A DNA stretch of 64,000 bases from IMCC45349 sp047219225 (GTDB lineage: Bacteria; Bacteroidota; Bacteroidia; Flavobacteriales; Flavobacteriaceae), in assembly GCF_047219225.1 (NCBI RefSeq), contig NZ_CP178208.1, positions 1,054,001-1,118,000 on the forward strand. Reading direction: 5' to 3'. Shown here piece after piece: positions 61,601 through 64,000 of this stretch. A model generated the notes under the pieces. It did no database searches, was not told where the DNA came from, and saw nothing but the letters and a program-made list of their open reading frames with translations. Numbering within the stretch: position 1 is the stretch's first letter; every line of letters starts with the position of its first letter. The position numbers were made by a program, and so were the translations under genes.

Positions 61601-63436
61601 GAAAATGGCGCTATTATATTCCCTAATACAACTGGTATAGAAGACAGTACAAGTATCGCTTGTTTATTTACTGCTCCTAACCCAGCTTGGTATTTTATTC
61701 AAGTTCAAGATCCAGGAGAAATTGTAATAGATATTATTCAAAATACAGGATTCGATGAAAACGGAAATCCTACTGGAACTGGATTAGATGTTGATTTTGT
61801 TCTTTGGGGACCTTTCGCTCCTGGTGAGGTATTTTGTGGAAACTTAGACCAAGGTTGTCCAGATCCAGGTGATTGTCCAAATAACACATCAAATCCAAAT
61901 TTCTACCCTTCAGGAAACATAGTAGATTGTAGTTACTCAATTCAAGATGTTGAGACATTAACAATAGATAATGCTCAAACTGCTGAAATATATGTTTTAG
62001 TAGTAACAAACTTCTCTGACGACCCAGGGTTTATACAGTTAGTACAAACCAATGGTGATCAACCAGGTTCAGGTTCTACTGACTGTTCTATTTTATGTGA
62101 TGTTGATTTAGGTGAAGATTTAGATTTATGTGGATACACAACTTACACATTAACTGCTGAATCAGCATATGCTGATTATTACGAATGGTACAAAGACGGT
62201 ATCCAAATTACTGGAGCAAATTCTGAAACTCTTGAAATTACAGAATCTGGTACTTATACTGTATTAATAGATAATGATATTTGTGAAGAACCTGCTCTTG
62301 ATGAAATAGTAGTAAACTTCTATCAAGAACCTACTCTTAACCCAATTGAAGATATTATAACTTGTGATGATGCAAGTGGTGATGAAATTGAAGATTTCGA
62401 TCTTGAATCACAAACAGCTATTTTATTAGGTGACCAATTACCTTCAGATTTTGCTGTGACATATCACGTAAGTTTAGAAGACGCTCAAGCTGGAGTAAAT
62501 CCTCTTACATCTCCTTACACTAATACTGCTAACCCTCAAACTATATATATTAGAGTTGAAGATGTTAACGCAGTAGGATCTGATTCAGGATGTTTTGTAA
62601 CTACTTCATTTAATATTGAAATATCTGGACCAACTCCAACTGCTACTAGTGTTGACTTCCCATTATGTGATGATGCATCTAGAGATGGTGTTGAAATTTT
62701 TGATTTAGATAGTCATTCTGCCAATATTTTAGATGGTCAAGATGATACAATATTTACAGTAACGTATTACTTATCTGAAACTGAAGCTGAAGACGGAAAT
62801 AACCCATTAACTTCTCCATACGAGAACACATCAACTCCACAAACTATTTATGCTAGAGTTGAAAGTAATGTTGCAACTGATTGTTACAGTATAACTAATT
62901 TCGATTTAATTGTAGAAGATGTTCCATACACAACTTTTGATGGTTCGATTACTTATGAAGTATGTCCAAATGCTACAGTTCCAATTGAAGTAATGGCAAT
63001 TGCTGAAAATTATTCAGAAAGTGAAGTTACAATTAATTGGTATCAAGATGGTGTATTAATCCCAGGGCAAAATAGCTTAACACTTCCAACTGTTTTAACT
63101 GAAGGTATTTACACTATCGAAGTTACATTTAACAACAATGGATGTTCTTATATGGCTGATGTAGATGTAGTTGAATTAGAAACATGTGTAATCCCTCAAG
63201 GCATATCACCAGATGGTGATGGGTTAAACGATAGCTTTGATTTAAGTAGCTATGATGTACATAAGCTTGAAATTTACAATAGATATGGTCAATTAGTTTA
63301 TTCAAAAGAAAATTATTCTGATGAATGGGTTGGTCAATCTGATGAAGGAGAGAGATTACCTGTAGGTACATATTTTTATGTAATGAGATATCAAGATAAC
63401 AAGCAAAAAGCAGCTTGGGTATATTTAAATTATTAA
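58616..63436 (+). CDS. T9SS type B cargo protein with CUB-like and repeat domains
   Basis: 1606 residues. After the signal peptide (MKKITSTILLMLFALIVNAQ) come four tandem repeats of about 205-211 residues (starting at about residues 24, 229, 435 and 646), each with a CUB-like half (SWLFTSTDGSP...LTIYDGA) and a beta half (FFVDVDLTDMGSATSITITDNQGS). A domain with NDECATAT follows, then other beta regions, two repeats of the CDDASGDEIEDFDLES/VNPLTSPYTNTANPQ type, and the C-terminal sorting domain PQGISPDGDGLNDSFDL...VGTYFYVMRY (gliding-motility C-terminal, type B). It should be exported through the type IX system and stay on the cell surface or be released. About 30 cysteines suggest many disulfides. 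Confidence 0.9.
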   Translation: MKKITSTILLMLFALIVNAQTTVDCTAAPITTNYCYDNNDTTSWLFTSTDGSPVRISFSAGTIEAGWDELTIYDGADNTAPILFNSEADGIFDFTGLTYDSTGDSIYLEVDSDGSVSCTSGARDEWVFTASCATCVNPVATYFVDEDCINGPQFFVDVDLTDMGSATSITITDNQGSTPQIANAIGVYTFGPFPNNTGVVITVANDDDSNCTLTSPSLTQDQCVLNTIDCTQAPQQFNYCYDNNDDTAWLFTSTDGSPIRITFNAGGIESCCDDILIYDGTSNAAPLIYQGNNGGDLSGLTFDSTGDSLYFEIDADGSVSCASGSGCCTTEWDFTVACATCVNPVVDYAINSDCINGPQFFVDVDLTDLGSATSITITDNQGSAPQTTSAIGMFSFGPFPNTTDVVITVTNDDDSNCILTSNALTQPFCLDNYIDCTAGPSTYSYCYENNDTNIFSYTSSDGSPLNLNIISGFVAWNGFNNTTDDPLIIYDSDGTTELYNGGGNEGDLAGLSFQSTGDTIYFSIQSNGFTSCESGSAGLDTGIDYTVSCATCVNPAVTYAVVQDCVNGPQFLVDVDLTDLGSATSITITDNQGSAPINTSATGLFTFGPFPNMTDVVITVASDDDANCTLTSTSLTQEQCVLNVIDCTAGPQNFNYCYDNNDDTTWLFASNDGSPVRIVFNAGGIESCCDDILIYDGADNTATLLYQGNNGGDLAGLVFQSTGDSLFMEIDADGSVSCASGSGCCTAEWDFTVSCATCTFQTVNYNIVDDCANGDQFFIDVEITDMGDAVTLNITDDQGSTPQTATTTGTYTFGPFPNLTNVDITVENADDANCTVNSGPITQLACPPDNDECATATVAGVNDNALCTITTPGTILGATASNNPVGSCTGSPDDDVWFEFTALSEVHVISLLNINGGTGFLGHALYSGPDCDNLTEIYCVDDTSSLAISLIVGETYYLRVFSNTDQPDQTSTFDLCIRIAPENTECAGSSPFCADENGAIIFPNTTGIEDSTSIACLFTAPNPAWYFIQVQDPGEIVIDIIQNTGFDENGNPTGTGLDVDFVLWGPFAPGEVFCGNLDQGCPDPGDCPNNTSNPNFYPSGNIVDCSYSIQDVETLTIDNAQTAEIYVLVVTNFSDDPGFIQLVQTNGDQPGSGSTDCSILCDVDLGEDLDLCGYTTYTLTAESAYADYYEWYKDGIQITGANSETLEITESGTYTVLIDNDICEEPALDEIVVNFYQEPTLNPIEDIITCDDASGDEIEDFDLESQTAILLGDQLPSDFAVTYHVSLEDAQAGVNPLTSPYTNTANPQTIYIRVEDVNAVGSDSGCFVTTSFNIEISGPTPTATSVDFPLCDDASRDGVEIFDLDSHSANILDGQDDTIFTVTYYLSETEAEDGNNPLTSPYENTSTPQTIYARVESNVATDCYSITNFDLIVEDVPYTTFDGSITYEVCPNATVPIEVMAIAENYSESEVTINWYQDGVLIPGQNSLTLPTVLTEGIYTIEVTFNNNGCSYMADVDVVELETCVIPQGISPDGDGLNDSFDLSSYDVHKLEIYNRYGQLVYSKENYSDEWVGQSDEGERLPVGTYFYVMRYQDNKQKAAWVYLNY
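58682..61155 (+). repeat. Four tandem repeats of about 615-633 bp inside the T9SS gene
   Basis: Units begin at about 58682, 59298, 59916 and 60549, each with ATCGATTGTACT-like DCT and a following NYCYDNND. Units 2 and 4 are the closest pair (both contain CCDDILIYDG and SGCC); unit 3 is the most diverged. In-frame repeats like these can recombine and alter protein length. Confidence 0.85.
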
Positions 63437-63452
63437 ACAAAAAACAGAGATT

Positions 63453-63521
63453 TTTTAAGAGTCTTTTAATCGATTATAATTGCATTTTGTCTATTATAAT
63501 TTTGTTAACGGACTCTTAAAA
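63453..63521. repeat. 11-bp inverted repeat between two secreted-protein genes
   Basis: TTTTAAGAGTC (63453-63463) and GACTCTTAAAA (63511-63521) are separated by 47 nt and followed by a T-rich stretch. It may be a long-loop terminator of the T9SS gene or a regulatory stem before the next gene; the gap holds no other feature I recognise. Confidence 0.4.
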
Positions 63522-63602
63522 TTCTTTTTTTCTATATTGGTAAGCCTATTGTTTATCTTCAATTTAGAAAATAATTTTAGTTAACTAACTTAATCGATAC
63601 AA

Positions 63603-64000
63603 ATGAAAAAAATTACTCTTTTATTTGCTCTGCTACTATCAATAGTGACATGGCAAATTGATGCTCAGATTACTTCATTCCCATATGTCGAAGATTTCGA
63701 ATCTGGTGATGGTGGCTGGGTTGCAGACAACACAACTAATGGTACTTGGGCTCTTGGTGATCCTGCTGGAACAACTATTATTGGTGCCGACTCTGGAACC
63801 AATGCATGGGCCACAAACTTAACAGGAACTTATAATGCTAATGAAAATTCATGGGTTACTAGCCCTGTTTTTGATTTATCATCTTTAGTTACACCTTCTA
63901 TCGAACTTGCAGTTTGGTGGAATAGTGAATTTAGTTGGGATGGAATGGTACTTCAATCTTCAATTGACTCTGGAGCTTCATGGCAAAATGTTGGAGCTGT
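63603..64000 (+). CDS. Secreted protein, 3'-truncated by window edge
   Basis: The ATG at 63603 opens a frame that runs to the window end (132 residues seen). The signal peptide is MKKITLLFALLLSIVTWQIDAQ, then ITSFPYVEDFESGDGGW, the start of a MAM-like/jelly-roll lectin-like domain common in T9SS cargo proteins (EDFESG...WVTSPVFDLSSL...LAVWWNSEF...DSGASWQNVG). It probably forms a unit with the preceding T9SS gene. Sorting domain, length and further domains are outside the window. Confidence 0.85.
   Translation, partial: MKKITLLFALLLSIVTWQIDAQITSFPYVEDFESGDGGWVADNTTNGTWALGDPAGTTIIGADSGTNAWATNLTGTYNANENSWVTSPVFDLSSLVTPSIELAVWWNSEFSWDGMVLQSSIDSGASWQNVGA

Noticed and set aside
1..64000. Prophage, integrative element or defence island
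   Set aside because: No integrase, transposase, phage structural gene, tRNA attachment site, restriction or toxin-antitoxin genes were seen; base composition looks even.

Overview
The window is a contiguous piece of an AT-rich chromosome from a marine-type member of the Bacteroidota, most likely Flavobacteriaceae; I cannot fix the genus. Evidence: Bacteroidetes-type promoter boxes (TAnnTTTG) in front of many genes and almost no Shine-Dalgarno sequences; type IX secretion cargo with a gliding-motility C-terminal domain; a GldM-like lipoprotein; LytTR/PF06580 two-component pairs; a CarboxypepD_reg/beta-barrel TonB-type receptor; a sdhCAB operon; and a SUF (not ISC) iron-sulfur operon. No tRNA, rRNA, insertion sequence, prophage or CRISPR array was seen.

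Layout. 1-5000: the end of an RND-type metal/drug efflux adaptor gene, a YHS-domain protein, a YD-repeat-like secreted protein, glycyl-tRNA synthetase and a membrane coiled-coil protein. 5000-9900: ComF-like phosphoribosyltransferase, an Ig-like lipoprotein, and an omega-amidase and a methionine/glutamine-type aminotransferase that flank a PaiA-like acetyltransferase. 9900-22600: a signalling-rich stretch with three LytTR response regulators and three histidine kinases, interleaved with a thioredoxin/TPR protein, a GldM-like lipoprotein, a membrane MutS-like ATPase, an esterase-fold protein that has lost its nucleophile, and an M28 peptidase. 22600-28700: outer-membrane receptor with a secreted hydrolase, a serine hydrolase and a membrane-bound XRE regulator. 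28700-32200: succinate dehydrogenase. 32200-39600: sortilin/BNR-type repeat protein, Xaa-Pro aminopeptidase, a methyltransferase, and aspartate kinase divergent from an ACT-type regulator. 39600-45800: an AhpD-like/cupredoxin/small Cys-protein operon, AraC regulator with BrnQ carrier, an alpha/beta hydrolase, thiamine-phosphate kinase, and three small paralogues with a C-x4-H-x16-C-x2-C motif. 45900-56100: sufA-sufB-lipoprotein-sufC-sufD-sufS, two secreted proteins, then sufE-sufT-DUF2480 and an outer-membrane DUF3078 protein. 56100-64000: HflX GTPase, an endonuclease/exonuclease/phosphatase protein, a 1606-residue repeat-rich T9SS protein and the start of another secreted protein.

Most genes are ordinary core flavobacterial genes. 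The parts that deserve a second look are regulatory and small-scale: apparently leaderless genes in which the promoter box lies 4 nt before the ATG, a symmetric promoter shared by two divergent genes, operator-like dyads between a LytTR kinase and a thioredoxin gene, a possible small RNA between a response regulator and its kinase, a trio of tiny metal-binding-like proteins, and an NlpE-like lipoprotein inserted in the suf operon.
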